From positions 1 to 64,000 of the forward strand of contig NZ_CAADXO010000071.1 of NCBI RefSeq assembly GCF_900753045.1: a DNA stretch of 64,000 nucleotides, in the 5' to 3' direction. The position numbers and the translations under genes are program-made. The stretch is from an uncultured Phascolarctobacterium sp. (GTDB lineage: Bacteria > Bacillota > Negativicutes > Acidaminococcales > Acidaminococcaceae). Positions 34,774 to 44,143 of the stretch are shown here, piece after piece (the stretch's first letter is position 1; each line of letters opens with the position of its first letter). Below the pieces are notes generated by a model. That model was not told the origin of the DNA, ran no database searches, and saw only the letters and a list, made by a program, of their open reading frames with translations.

Positions 34774-35553
34774 ATGAGCAGAACAGGCTTATGGGATTCG
34801 CATGCCCATTTAGATGATGAAGCGTTTAATGAGGACAGAGAGCAGCTGATTGCACAGTTGGAGCAGGATATGGACGGCATCGTCAATCCCGGCTGTGATG
34901 CTGCCAGCAGTGCTGTTGCGGTGGAGCTGGCAGAAAAATATCCGTTTATATATGCGGCGGTAGGCTGGCATCCCGAGAATTTAAAGGGCATTCCTGCCGA
35001 TTATCTGCAGCAGCTGGCAGAGTGGGCGCAGCATCCGAAGGTAGTAGCAATCGGTGAAATCGGTCTGGATTATTACTGGAAGGAAAACGAGCCGAAGGAA
35101 GTACAGAAGCGTATTTTCTTAGAGCAGATTGACCTGGCTAAGCAGTTTGATTTGCCGGTGATTATTCATGACAGAGATGCGCACGGCGATATGCTGGAAT
35201 TGTTCCAGAAGGAAGTACACGGCGTACAGGCAGTGTTCCACTGCTTCAGCGGCTCGCTGGAGATGGCGAAGGAGCTGGCTAAGCGTGGCTATTACTTTGG
35301 CTTTGGCGGTACGTCTACCTATAAGAATGCGCAGAAGGTGCGCGATGTTATGCAGTATATTCCCAAGGAGCTGCTGCTGTTTGAAACCGACAGCCCTTAT
35401 CTGACGCCGGTGCCTTTCCGCGGCAAGCGTAATAATCCGGGCTATACTGAATACACGGCACGTAATGCGGCGCAGGTTCTGGGAATGGAATTTGAAGAGC
35501 TGGCGGCAATTGCTACGGCAAATACCAAAAGATTATTTAAAAAGATAAAATAA
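34774..35553 (+). CDS. tatD: TatD-family metal-dependent DNase
   Basis: A 259-residue TIM-barrel hydrolase. DSHAHLDDEAF, GEIGLDYYW, VIIHDRDAHGD, VFHCFSGS and ETDSPYLTPVPFRGKRNNP hold the expected His, Glu and Asp ligands. It corresponds to YabD beside metS in Bacillus. It probably acts in DNA or RNA 3' end processing or repair. A terminator closes this transcript. Confidence 0.93.
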   Translation: MSRTGLWDSHAHLDDEAFNEDREQLIAQLEQDMDGIVNPGCDAASSAVAVELAEKYPFIYAAVGWHPENLKGIPADYLQQLAEWAQHPKVVAIGEIGLDYYWKENEPKEVQKRIFLEQIDLAKQFDLPVIIHDRDAHGDMLELFQKEVHGVQAVFHCFSGSLEMAKELAKRGYYFGFGGTSTYKNAQKVRDVMQYIPKELLLFETDSPYLTPVPFRGKRNNPGYTEYTARNAAQVLGMEFEELAAIATANTKRLFKKIK

Positions 35554-35580
35554 GCATAAAGTTGCTTTCAACAAAAATCA

Positions 35581-35615
35581 GAGAGGTCTTGTGATGTACA
35601 GTCCTCTCCTTTTTT
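35581..35615 (+). terminator. Terminator after tatD
   Basis: GAGAGG (35581-35586) and CCTCTC (35603-35608) flank a 16-base loop, and a T-run follows. Confidence 0.7.
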
Positions 35616-35743
35616 GTGCCCAAGCATGCGTTTAAAGAATAAATTTACGCTGTTAGCAGCTGAAATGCTATATCTGCAGTGCTAAATATGTTAAAATATA
35701 ATGATGTACTAAATTAGTTTAGCTTTGCCGGAGGGAGCAAACA

Positions 35744-37192
35744 ATGAAAAATAAAATTAGCATGCCTTTAATAGAGGCGATGCTGCAATATAAAAGTGAG
35801 GACGTCTATCCTCTGCATACTCCCGGACATAAGGGAGGACGCGGCATGCAGCGCTTGCTGCGTCAGGAGCTGGGTGCCAGCGTGCAAATGGACGTGTCGC
35901 TGATGAGCGAGCTGGACGATATCCACGAGCCGGAAACCTATATTAAGGAGGCGCAGGAGCTGGCGGCGCGAACCTATGGCAGTGATGCCTGCTTTTGGGC
36001 AGTCAACGGCACAAGTCAGGCAATTCATGCTATGCTGCTGACGGCGCTGAACCCTGGCGAAAAGCTGCTGTTGCCGCGCAATGCGCACCGCAGTGTCGCC
36101 GGCGGACTTGTTTTGGGTGGTATAGAGGCAGTGTATCTGCAGCCGGAGTATCAGCCGGAATTCGGCATTCAGATGCAGGTCACGATGCAGCAGATAGAGG
36201 CGGCGCTGGCGCAGGACAGCAAAATTAAAGCGGTGCTGCTGACAAGCCCTAATTATTACGGTGTGGCGGCAGATGTGCGGGCGATTGCCGATTGCTGCCA
36301 TGCGCATAATGCAGTATTGCTGGTAGATGAGGCGCACGGACCGCATCTGGGCTTCAGTGAGCTTTTGCCGCCGTCCGCTCTGCAGTGCGGCGCTGATGCC
36401 TGCGCTCAGAGTACGCATAAAATTTTGGGCGCGATGACGCAGTGCAGCATGCTGCATGTGCAGGGAGCACGCCTTGATTTGCAGCGTGCGGCTGATGTAA
36501 TGAGCGTTTTGACAACGACGAGTCCCAACTATCTGCTGATGGCATCGCTGGATGCCGCCAGAGCGCAGGTGCAGGCCTACGGCGGCGAGATGGCAGCGGC
36601 GGCTGTGCAGGCTGCAGCCAAGCTGCGCAGACTGTGTGCCGCCTATAGCGGTTTGCGTGTAATGGAAGCAGCAGATTGCGGGGGACTGCAGCTGGACAGC
36701 ACGAAGGTGACAGTTAATTTTGCAGCCTGGGGCTATACCGGTGTAGAGGTCGGGGAGCTTTTCCGTGAGGCAAGAGTTGCTGTGGAGTTGGTAGATGCCT
36801 ATAATGTGCTCTTTCTGGTGACCTATGCCGATGTTACTACGGATTATGATGAGGCATTGGCAAGAATTGCCGCCGTACTGGATAAAATGCAGGCGCAGAA
36901 GCGTGCGCCTCTGCAGCTGGCAGCGGCAGCGCAGGTGCCGCAGACGCAGGCAGTCTTGCCTTTGCGTGATGTGTTTTATCGTGCGAAAAGGGCGGTGCCG
37001 TTGGCGCAGGCTGCAGGCAAAATCTGCGGCGAGCAGGTGAGCTTTTATCCGCCGGGAATACCGGTGCTGCTGCCGGGCGAGCTGGTAACGGAAGAAATTA
37101 TTGCCTACTGCCGCGCGCAGAAGGAGCTGGGACTGCCGGTAAGCGGACCTGCAGACAGCAGCCTGCAAACGATACGTGTTGTTGCGGATTGA
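35744..37192 (+). CDS. PLP-dependent Orn/Lys/Arg decarboxylase family (YaaO-like)
   Basis: A 482-residue fold-type I PLP enzyme. LHTPGHKGGRGM at the N-terminus, NGTSQAIHAMLLT, LLVDEAHGPHLGF and the Schiff-base Lys226 in STHKILGAMTQ match the short decarboxylases such as YaaO/SpeA of Bacillus, which make agmatine or cadaverine. The C-terminal domain (CGEQVSFYPPGIPVLLPGE) is present. The substrate is not resolved. It lies 9 bases before tmk, the same order as yaaO-tmk in Bacillus. Confidence 0.88.
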   Translation: MKNKISMPLIEAMLQYKSEDVYPLHTPGHKGGRGMQRLLRQELGASVQMDVSLMSELDDIHEPETYIKEAQELAARTYGSDACFWAVNGTSQAIHAMLLTALNPGEKLLLPRNAHRSVAGGLVLGGIEAVYLQPEYQPEFGIQMQVTMQQIEAALAQDSKIKAVLLTSPNYYGVAADVRAIADCCHAHNAVLLVDEAHGPHLGFSELLPPSALQCGADACAQSTHKILGAMTQCSMLHVQGARLDLQRAADVMSVLTTTSPNYLLMASLDAARAQVQAYGGEMAAAAVQAAAKLRRLCAAYSGLRVMEAADCGGLQLDSTKVTVNFAAWGYTGVEVGELFREARVAVELVDAYNVLFLVTYADVTTDYDEALARIAAVLDKMQAQKRAPLQLAAAAQVPQTQAVLPLRDVFYRAKRAVPLAQAAGKICGEQVSFYPPGIPVLLPGELVTEEIIAYCRAQKELGLPVSGPADSSLQTIRVVAD

Positions 37193-37201
37193 GGTAAAAA
37201 G

Positions 37202-37837
37202 ATGCGAGGATTATTTATTACATTCGAAGGAATAGACGGAGCGGGTAAAACTACCCAGCAGCATTTGGCAGCGCAGGCTTTGCGCGAGCAGGGCTATGAT
37301 GTACTGGAAAGCCGCGAGCCGGGCGGTACACAGCTGGCAGAAAAAGTGCGTGCTTTGGTGCTGGACCCGGAGCTGCCGCTGACAACGGCAACGCAGACGC
37401 TGCTGTATCTGGCAGCGCGCAGCGAGCATGTAGATAAGCTGCTGCGTCCGGCGCTGGAAGCAGGTAAGATTATTATCTGTGACCGCTTCAATGATTCAAC
37501 GCTGGTTTATCAGGGACTGGCGCAGGGTAAAGCTCCGGAGGAGATTGCACAGCTGCGCCGGCTGGGAGCTTTTGCAACCGGTGGCTTGGAGCCTGATTTG
37601 ACGCTTGTTTTCGATGCCGACCCGGCAGAATTATTGGCGCGTCGTCAGCAACGCGGTGTGCAGGACCGTTATGAGCAGCAGGGACTGGAATTTCAGCAGC
37701 GCCTGCGTGCAGGCTTTCTGCAGCTTGCCGAGGCTGAGCTGCAGCGCCTGCAGGTGATTGATGCCTTAGGCACGCAGCAGGAGGTTACGGCTAAGGTGCT
37801 GCAGGCCATCGGCAGAGTAATCAGCGGAGAGAAATAA
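37202..37837 (+). CDS. tmk: Thymidylate kinase
   Basis: A 211-residue kinase that converts dTMP to dTDP. The P-loop FEGIDGAGKTTQ is at residues 8-19, with the ESREPGGTQLAEKVR and DRFNDSTLVYQG signatures. It lies between the decarboxylase and holB with almost no spacing and is probably translated from one mRNA. Confidence 0.96.
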   Translation: MRGLFITFEGIDGAGKTTQQHLAAQALREQGYDVLESREPGGTQLAEKVRALVLDPELPLTTATQTLLYLAARSEHVDKLLRPALEAGKIIICDRFNDSTLVYQGLAQGKAPEEIAQLRRLGAFATGGLEPDLTLVFDADPAELLARRQQRGVQDRYEQQGLEFQQRLRAGFLQLAEAELQRLQVIDALGTQQEVTAKVLQAIGRVISGEK

Positions 37838-37838
37838 A

Positions 37839-38864
37839 ATGTGGGAGCATATTATCGGCCACACGGAACAGAAAAAATTTCTGCAGAACTATCTGCAAGC
37901 CAAGGAGCGTCCGCATGCGCTGCTGTTCAGCGGTGCTGCCGGCTTGGGCAAGCGCACGCTGGCTCTGGAATTTGCTAAGGCACTGCTGTGCTTTCAGCAT
38001 AACGGAACAGATGGCTGTGAGGCCTGCAGGCTGATGAATCTGCAGGATGGCAATCTGAGCCATCCGGATTTCGTGCTGGTGCAGCACGAATGGGATGACA
38101 AAAAGGATCGTTTAAGAGATACGATTATTATCGACCAGATTAGGGATCTGACGGCTAAAACGGCGCTGGCACCGGTGATGTCACCGACGCGTGTGTGCAT
38201 TGTTGAGGATGCGGATACCATGGTTCCCGCCGCAGCCAATGCTTTTTTGAAGCTGCTGGAGGAGCCTCCGGCCGGCTGGGTGATTATTTTGCTGGCGGCT
38301 AATGTCAACAAGCTGCTGCCGACTATTATGTCGCGTGTGGTACAGCTGCGCTTTCAGCCAATCGAGCCGCAGCTGGTGGAGCGGGAGCTGCAGGCAAGGC
38401 AGATAGAGCCTGCCAAGGCCGCAGTATTGGCCCGTATCAGCGAAGGCTCCATCGGGCTGGCGCTGAATTTAGCTGCAGCCAAGGGACAGCTGGATGTATT
38501 TGAATGCCGTAAGCAGGCGGCAGCCTTTTTGGAAGCGTTGCCCTTGGCGATGCCGATGAATTATCTGGCCGGCCGCAGTTGGTTGGACAAAAAGGTGCAG
38601 CGCGAACAGGCGCTGCTGCTTGTACAGCTGTGGCAACTGCTGCTGCGCGATTTAATGATGTGCAAATTGCAGCTTTATGATAGAATATATAATATAGATT
38701 TACTGGATGAACTTAAAAGCCAGAGCAGCGGTTGGCAGCTGTCGGCGCTGAAGCAGGCTTTAGTGATTGTACAGGAAGCATATGACGCATTGGTGAGCAG
38801 TGTCGGCATGAAAACGGCATTGGAAACCATGGCGCTTAAAATAGATAAAATTTATAAGGAGTGA
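37839..38864 (+). CDS. holB: DNA polymerase III delta' subunit
   Basis: A 341-residue AAA+ clamp-loader subunit. A P-loop-like FSGAAGLGKRTLALEFAKALLC, a Cys knob with CEAC and SHPD, and the DADTMVPAAANAFLKLLEEPPAGWVIILLA segment (Walker B and arginine-finger region) are visible. It loads the beta clamp with DnaX. The start is 1 base after the tmk stop. Confidence 0.92.
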   Translation: MWEHIIGHTEQKKFLQNYLQAKERPHALLFSGAAGLGKRTLALEFAKALLCFQHNGTDGCEACRLMNLQDGNLSHPDFVLVQHEWDDKKDRLRDTIIIDQIRDLTAKTALAPVMSPTRVCIVEDADTMVPAAANAFLKLLEEPPAGWVIILLAANVNKLLPTIMSRVVQLRFQPIEPQLVERELQARQIEPAKAAVLARISEGSIGLALNLAAAKGQLDVFECRKQAAAFLEALPLAMPMNYLAGRSWLDKKVQREQALLLVQLWQLLLRDLMMCKLQLYDRIYNIDLLDELKSQSSGWQLSALKQALVIVQEAYDALVSSVGMKTALETMALKIDKIYKE

Positions 38865-38870
38865 TAATTT

Positions 38871-39713
38871 ATGCCGACAGTAGTAGGCATTCGCTTTAAA
38901 AAAGCGTGCAAGATATATTATTTTGACCCGGCGGAAACAGGTGTAGTAAAGGGTGATTTTGCTATCGTGGAAACAGCGCGCGGTGTGGAATATGGTGAAG
39001 TTGTTATCGGACCGCGTGAGGTAGAAGACAAGCAGATTGTTTCCCCGCTCAAGCCGGTTATGCGTAAAGCAACAGCCGATGATGATATGAAGCTGGCAGA
39101 AAACAAAATCCGTGAAAAGGAAGCGTTCAATATCTGCCTGCGCAAAATCAAAAATCATGGCCTGCCGATGCGCCTGATTGACGTAGAGTTTACCTTTGAT
39201 GTGAATAAGATTATTTTCTACTTCACCGCTGACGGACGCATTGACTTCCGTGAGCTGGTTAAGGACCTGGCAGCTGTTTTCCGTACCCGTATCGAGCTGC
39301 GCCAGATCGGTGTGCGCGATGAGGCTAAGATGCTGGGCGGTATCGGCAGCTGTGGCCGTCCTCTGTGCTGTGCAACCTTCTTAGGCGATTTTGAGCCTGT
39401 TTCTATCCGCATGGCCAAGGATCAGAGCCTGTCTTTGAACCCGACGAAGATTTCCGGCATCTGCGGTCGTCTGATGTGCTGCCTGAAGTATGAAAACCAT
39501 ATGTACTGCAAGCACGGCTGCAACGGCTGCGGTCGTCGCGAGCGTATTGAAATTCCCAAGATGGGCAGCAAGGTAGTGACTACTATGGGCGAAGGCAAGG
39601 TAGTGGGCATCAACCGCAAGGAGCGTACCGCTGCCGTACAGCTTTCTCCGGATAATACTATTCAGGTGGAGTGGGAAGAGCTTGTTGATGCTTCCCAGGC
39701 TGACAATGTCTGA
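38871..39713 (+). CDS. ricT: RicT/YaaT (PSP1 domain) protein
   Basis: A 280-residue PSP1-domain protein. In Bacillus, RicT with RicA and RicF forms an Fe-S-bearing complex that directs RNase Y processing. The Cys-rich centre GSCGRPLCCATFL, CGRLMCCLKYE and CKHGCNGCGRRE is conserved. RicA and RicF genes are not in the window. It lies directly after holB, as in Bacillus (without yaaR), and overlaps trmN6. Confidence 0.93.
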   Translation: MPTVVGIRFKKACKIYYFDPAETGVVKGDFAIVETARGVEYGEVVIGPREVEDKQIVSPLKPVMRKATADDDMKLAENKIREKEAFNICLRKIKNHGLPMRLIDVEFTFDVNKIIFYFTADGRIDFRELVKDLAAVFRTRIELRQIGVRDEAKMLGGIGSCGRPLCCATFLGDFEPVSIRMAKDQSLSLNPTKISGICGRLMCCLKYENHMYCKHGCNGCGRRERIEIPKMGSKVVTTMGEGKVVGINRKERTAAVQLSPDNTIQVEWEELVDASQADNV

Positions 39714-40434
39714 GCAGGAAAACAGCCTGCGCTGTGACTATGTGCCGGGCTGCGGCTATAAAATATGGCAGGACGCCAAGGAATTCTGCTATACTACGGA
39801 TGCCGTGTTTTTAGGCAACTTTCCGCATGTTGTGCGTAAGGCTAAGGTGTTGGAGCTGGGCTGCGGAACCGGTGCCATCAGTATGCTGCTGGAAAGCAGA
39901 GGCGCCGCAGAGGTGACTGCGCTGGACTGCAATCCGCAGGTAACAAAGCTGGTACGCCAAAGCGTTGCCGATAATTCCCTGCAGGATAAGTTTACTGTCA
40001 TAGATGGTGATTTGCGTAATTACAAGCAGCTGCTGCAGCCTGAAAGCATGGATTTGGTGGCTGCCAATCCGCCCTACCGCAACAGCGGCAACGTGCGCCA
40101 GGTAGGCACTGCTGCCTGCCACGAGGTTACCTCGACGCTGGAGGATTTTTTCCGGGCGGCGGCCTTTGCTGTGCGCTATCGCGGACGCTTTGCTCTGGTG
40201 CAGCTGCCGGAGCGCTTTGCCGAAAGCATGCAGCTGGCACTGAAGTATGGCCTGCAGCCGAAGCGTCTGCAATGGGTGCATTCCAAAATTGATAAGCCTG
40301 CCTGGATTTTCCTGATGGAAATGCAGAAGGGCGGCAGCTACGGTTTGGATGTTCTGCCACCATTGATTATGTATAATCAGGACGGAAGCTATACGGAGCA
40401 GGTGAAAAAATTCTATGAGCCTGCTGTTAAATAA
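39706..40434 (+). CDS. tRNA1(Val) A37 N6-methyltransferase-like (TrmN6/YabB)
   Basis: A 242-residue SAM methyltransferase. Motif I VLELGCGTGAISMLL and the catalytic NPPY in DLVAANPPYRNSG identify the TrmN6/YfiC family, preceded by the typical YKIWQDAKEFCYTTDAVFLGNF segment. It modifies adenine, probably in tRNA. The ATG at 39706 overlaps the ricT stop. It is the counterpart of Bacillus yabB. Confidence 0.88.
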   Translation: MSEQENSLRCDYVPGCGYKIWQDAKEFCYTTDAVFLGNFPHVVRKAKVLELGCGTGAISMLLESRGAAEVTALDCNPQVTKLVRQSVADNSLQDKFTVIDGDLRNYKQLLQPESMDLVAANPPYRNSGNVRQVGTAACHEVTSTLEDFFRAAAFAVRYRGRFALVQLPERFAESMQLALKYGLQPKRLQWVHSKIDKPAWIFLMEMQKGGSYGLDVLPPLIMYNQDGSYTEQVKKFYEPAVK

Positions 40435-40582
40435 TCTCAATGGACGGGAAAATGTTAGAATATAAGTAGTCTATATGCTAACAAATTATACATTTTAGAT
40501 ACGCGAAAATGCTGTAAATGTCACGGATTTGACGCTTCCTGCTGTTTTATGTTAAAATAATTACCGGATTAAGGAGGTTTTT

Positions 40583-41551
40583 ATGATTAAGCATATATGC
40601 AGATTACATTTAAATTGTTTATTATCTGCCGTTATCCTTATGCTGATGGTACCTTTCCTGACCGGTTTTGATATTTCACAGCAGGTGACGATTATTTGTG
40701 ACGGCCAGACTAAGGAGCTGCGTACTAATGCAGTTAAGCCCGGCAAAATTTTGCAGGAGGCCGGCATTGTCCTGGAGAAGGGCGATGGCTGGAAGCTGCA
40801 GAATACTAAAAGGGTGCAGAACGGCAGTGTGATTGAGGTACTGCGCGGCAAGCCCTTTACTGTTATCCGTGGCAATGAAACGGTAGAATACAAAAGCTGC
40901 AAGCCGACTGTAGGCGAGGCGCTGAAGGATTTGGGCATCTCCTATAAAAAGGAGCGTGTTTATCCGGATGTGCATGAGCCGTTCAAGGAAGGCATGCAGG
41001 TTTACATTTTGAATGCCGATGAGGAGCTGCAATTCAGTGAAGCCAGTGTAGATATTCCGGTGAAGTATGAGGACGATTACAGTCTTAACTTCGGTACGGA
41101 AAAGATACACGTTGAAGGCAAGGCCGGTACAGCGAAGGTTGTTTCCAAAAAGGTGAAAAACGTTGACGGCAGTCATTCCGTGCAGGAGCTGACACGTCAT
41201 GTGCTGATTGAGCCGGAAACAAAGGTTATCCGCAAGGGTATGGCGATGAGCGTCTATACTCCTGAGGGCTATAAACGCTATACGAAAAAAATCAGCGCGC
41301 ATGCTTCTGCTTATGTAGCAACAGGCAACCGTACTTCTATCGGTCTGGTGCCGTATGAAGGTATTGTGGCTGTTGACCCGCGCTTCATTCCGTATTATAC
41401 AAAAATGTATATTCCCGGTTATGGTATCGCTATGGCCGGTGATACCGGTGGCGATATGGTTCACCATAGAGTAGATTTGTTCTTTAGTGATTATCATCGT
41501 GCTATCCAGTGGGGCAGACGCGATGTGGATATTTATATTTTAGCTGATTAA
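40583..41551 (+). CDS. YabE-like protein with DUF348, G5 and 3D domains
   Basis: A 322-residue exported cell-wall protein. After a signal anchor (LSAVILMLMVPFLTGF) there are two DUF348 units (VTIICDGQTKELRTNAV and FTVIRGNETVEYKSCKPTV). A G5 domain follows (about 150-215), then a C-terminal 3D/MltA-like domain (HASAYVATGNRTSIG, DPRFIPYYTKMYIPGYG, DTGGDMVHHRVDLFF) with the three conserved Asp. It is probably a lytic transglycosylase or a peptidoglycan remodelling factor. The order yabE-rnmV-ksgA is as in Bacillus. It has its own AAGGAGG site after a ~150-base gap. Confidence 0.9.
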   Translation: MIKHICRLHLNCLLSAVILMLMVPFLTGFDISQQVTIICDGQTKELRTNAVKPGKILQEAGIVLEKGDGWKLQNTKRVQNGSVIEVLRGKPFTVIRGNETVEYKSCKPTVGEALKDLGISYKKERVYPDVHEPFKEGMQVYILNADEELQFSEASVDIPVKYEDDYSLNFGTEKIHVEGKAGTAKVVSKKVKNVDGSHSVQELTRHVLIEPETKVIRKGMAMSVYTPEGYKRYTKKISAHASAYVATGNRTSIGLVPYEGIVAVDPRFIPYYTKMYIPGYGIAMAGDTGGDMVHHRVDLFFSDYHRAIQWGRRDVDIYILAD

Positions 41552-41566
41552 GGTGGAATTTATCTG

Positions 41567-42109
41567 ATGCTTAAGGAAGTGCTCGTAGTAGAAGGAAAAA
41601 TGGATACGGTTGCAATCGGTAAGGCGCTGGAGGCCGACACTATCGAAACCGGCGGCTTTACGCTGGCACCATATACTCTGCGCCAGATAGAGGCCGCGTA
41701 TAAAAAACGCGGGATAATTATCCTGACTGACCCTGACGGTGCAGGAGAACGCATTCGCCGCTTCCTGACGGAGCGCTTTCCGGAAGCAGGGCAGGCGTTT
41801 ATTCCTAAGCGTCAGGCGACTGCCAACAATGATGTAGGCGTAGAACAGGCGCAGCCGGAGGCGATATTAGAAGCGCTGGCTAAGGTGCGTCACCACGAAT
41901 ATCGTCCGCAGCAGGAATTTACCATGCGTGATTTATTCCAAAACGACCTGAATGGCAGCGAGAGTGCTTCTGCGCGCCGTGATGCGCTGGGTGCCGAGCT
42001 TGGTATAGGCTATGGCAATGCCAAACGCTTTTTGGAACGCCTGAATCATTATGGCGTGAGCCGTGAAGAATTTACGGCTGCTTTAGAAAAATTGGAGAGT
42101 GAAGAGTGA
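41567..42109 (+). CDS. rnmV: Ribonuclease M5
   Basis: A 180-residue TOPRIM nuclease that matures 5S rRNA. The TOPRIM Glu and DxD are seen in VVEGKMDTVAIG and ILTDPDGAGERIRR, and the KRQATANNDVGVEQA segment is family-specific. It overlaps ksgA by four bases and belongs to the same transcript. Confidence 0.93.
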   Translation: MLKEVLVVEGKMDTVAIGKALEADTIETGGFTLAPYTLRQIEAAYKKRGIIILTDPDGAGERIRRFLTERFPEAGQAFIPKRQATANNDVGVEQAQPEAILEALAKVRHHEYRPQQEFTMRDLFQNDLNGSESASARRDALGAELGIGYGNAKRFLERLNHYGVSREEFTAALEKLESEE

Positions 42110-42957
42110 ATAAACCCGTTATTGCTTCTCCCCAGGTAACGAATCATATTCTGCACCGCTTTAAGCTGCGTGCCGATAAAAAGCTGGGGCAGAATTTCTT
42201 GATTGATGAAAATATCGTGCGCCGTATTGTGGAGGCGGCAGAGCTATCCCCGGCAGATAAGGTTCTGGAGGTAGGCCCGGGCATCGGTACGCTGACGCAG
42301 GGACTGGCAGAAAGCGGTGCCGATGTTGTGGCGGTAGAGCTGGATAAACGCCTGCTGCCGGTATTGGATGTTACGCTGGAGGGCTATGACAATGTACGCA
42401 TCGTCAATGGCGATATCCTGCAGGTAAATATTATGGAAACGGTAGCAGCACCGGAATTCAAGGTGTGTGCTAACCTGCCGTATTATATTACTACGCCGAT
42501 TATTTTTGCTCTGTTGGAAAAGCGTCTGCCCATGGAACGCTTAGTTGCTATGGTGCAGAAGGAGGTTGCCGAACGCATGGCTGCCAAACCGGGCAGCAGA
42601 GATTATGGTGCGCTTTCGGTAGCTATCCAGTATTACACCGAGCCGGAGATAGCGTTTATCGTACCTCCGACCTCATTTATTCCCGCACCGGCTGTTGATT
42701 CGGCAGTTATTGTGTGCAAGCGCCGCTCCGAGCCGCCGGTAAAGGTGTGCGACGAAGCATTGTTCTTCCGCGTTGTGAAGGCAGCCTTCTCCCTCAGACG
42801 TAAGATGCTCAGCAATTCGCTGAAGAATATGGGCATCAACTCCGAGCAGTGTGCGCAGTGGCTGCAACGCGCCGGCGTAGACGGCAAGCGCAGAGCGGAA
42901 ACACTAAGCCTGGAGGATTTTGCGGCTTTGACCAATACCTTCAGTGCAGAAAAATAG
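42106..42957 (+). CDS. ksgA: 16S rRNA dimethyladenosine transferase
   Basis: A 283-residue SAM enzyme (RsmA) that dimethylates A1518 and A1519 in 16S rRNA. KKLGQNFLIDENIVRRI, VLEVGPGIGTLTQ and the catalytic NLPYYITTPI are present. It begins with GTG overlapping the rnmV stop. A 20-bp terminator hairpin ends the block. Confidence 0.96.
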   Translation: MNKPVIASPQVTNHILHRFKLRADKKLGQNFLIDENIVRRIVEAAELSPADKVLEVGPGIGTLTQGLAESGADVVAVELDKRLLPVLDVTLEGYDNVRIVNGDILQVNIMETVAAPEFKVCANLPYYITTPIIFALLEKRLPMERLVAMVQKEVAERMAAKPGSRDYGALSVAIQYYTEPEIAFIVPPTSFIPAPAVDSAVIVCKRRSEPPVKVCDEALFFRVVKAAFSLRRKMLSNSLKNMGINSEQCAQWLQRAGVDGKRRAETLSLEDFAALTNTFSAEK

Positions 42958-42984
42958 AAAACGCTGAAAAGAAGTTACTTTACA

Positions 42985-43030
42985 AAACAGCAGAGAAAGT
43001 GTAATGTAGTTTACACTTTCTCTGCTGTTT
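42985..43030 (+). terminator. Very strong terminator after ksgA
   Basis: A perfect 20-bp stem (42985-43004 with 43011-43030) with a 6-base loop. AAACAGCAGAG is at one foot and CTCTGCTGTTT at the other. Confidence 0.9.
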
Positions 43031-43210
43031 TGGGCTTTAAAGAACCTATATTATTCCTGCCGTGCATCATTAATATTCCAATAAAGCATAGCTGATATAA
43101 AACTACTTGCCACATGCCCAAACGTTATAATTTGACCTCTTGAAAATTCTGACAGAATAGTTTATATTATAACTACAGGGAATAATAAATATTCCCTAAG
43201 GTTTGCGCGG

Positions 43211-43242
43211 CGCTTCACCTCCCACGATGAAAGCGAGGTAAG
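43211..43242 (+). promoter_or_regulatory. Leader hairpins that could mask the ribosome site
   Basis: The Shine-Dalgarno GAGGT (43235-43239) of the next gene can pair with ACCTC (43217-43221), extended by CTT/AAG across a one-base bulge. A competing stem, CGCTT (43211-43215) with AAGCG (43231-43235), shares bases with it. The two folds exclude each other. Confidence 0.45.
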
Positions 43243-43246
43243 TATT

Positions 43247-43924
43247 ATGGAAAAGTTATTAGCAAAAATGTATGAGCAGTCAGAAAGCAAAGCAGAAAAG
43301 AAGCAGTACCGGGTGCTGAACGCACTCAAGGCTGCAGCCTTCTTAAATCTTGCAGTTTTCTACTTCCTGTATAATATCAATGTAGCTCAAGGTGCTAATC
43401 CTGCTTGGGATTACGCCTGGTGGCAGCGGCTGACGCTGTGGAGCATTGTGGTTCTGTGCGGTATGACCTTCAGCCAGGGCAGCAATTACCTCAAATGGGG
43501 ATTGGGCCTTTTGGGTGTAGGCACTGCGATTTCGCTTTGCACCTATATTTTTACACCGCAGCATCCAATTTATTTCGGCATCTTTACCTTCCTTGGTCTT
43601 GCATATCTGGTAGTACAGCCCATTCATTGGTGGCTGCAGAAGTCTCCCGGTTCCTGCGGTTGGCTGTTATCTGCAATAGCCTATGATTTGACCCGGCATC
43701 TTACCGATGGCGTGATCATCTGGCAAGGTAAGATAATTGGACATCTGCCGTCCTTCCTGTACGGTGACTGGAACGTATGGCTGGGGCTGCCCGGTGCAGA
43801 TTTTGTCTCGCTGGAGTATGTGCCTTTCCTGCCTAACATCTTCTTATTCTTGTGCGGCCTCTACCTGTTCCAGTTTATGTCCGAACACGAAAAAGGACAA
43901 GCTTATCTGAAAAAGCTGAGCTAA
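43247..43924 (+). CDS. DUF1624 (heparan-alpha-glucosaminide acetyltransferase-like) membrane protein
   Basis: A 225-residue protein with about seven helices. RVLNALKAAAFLNLAVFYFLYNI, the MTFSQGSNYLKWGLGLLGVGTAISLCTYIF segment, PIYFGIFTFLGLAYLV and the final GADFVSLEYVPFLPNIFLFLCGLYLF match DUF1624 in order. The family's early Arg-Gly motif is degenerate here. It probably transfers acyl groups across the inner membrane, or is a structural relative. The gene stands alone after a leader that could mask its ribosome site. The ~210 bases before the leader hold an AT-rich promoter-like stretch. Confidence 0.65.
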   Translation: MEKLLAKMYEQSESKAEKKQYRVLNALKAAAFLNLAVFYFLYNINVAQGANPAWDYAWWQRLTLWSIVVLCGMTFSQGSNYLKWGLGLLGVGTAISLCTYIFTPQHPIYFGIFTFLGLAYLVVQPIHWWLQKSPGSCGWLLSAIAYDLTRHLTDGVIIWQGKIIGHLPSFLYGDWNVWLGLPGADFVSLEYVPFLPNIFLFLCGLYLFQFMSEHEKGQAYLKKLS

Positions 43925-44103
43925 GTAAAAAAGCCTTTCTTTAAAAGTCAATTTGCATAGAAATTCTCGTAGTTATACAGTTTGTCTGCATATGGTGTTA
44001 TCCCTCTGCTTATTTCTTCTTAACCTTTAACACCCCATGCTTTTAGCCAATGTCCCAACAAAGCTAATGTCCCCGGACTCATAATTAACGAGAGAGAAAG
44101 AAG

Positions 44104-44141
44104 AAAATCCTCCGCAGCTGGCGAGCTGTCGGAGGATTTTT
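44104..44141 (-). terminator. Terminator of the secreted-protein/HD operon
   Basis: AAAATCCTCCG (44104-44114) and CGGAGGATTTTT (44130-44141) enclose an inner CAGCT/AGCTG stem. T-runs exist on both strands. The ~180 bases between 43925 and 44103 show no gene. Confidence 0.85.
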
Positions 44142-44143
44142 CT

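Noticed and set aside
35768..37168. Long minus-strand ORF (466 codons) opposite the decarboxylase gene
   Set aside because: Its composition is that of an antisense frame of a GC-biased gene (many Gln, Arg, Cys, His) and there is no domain.
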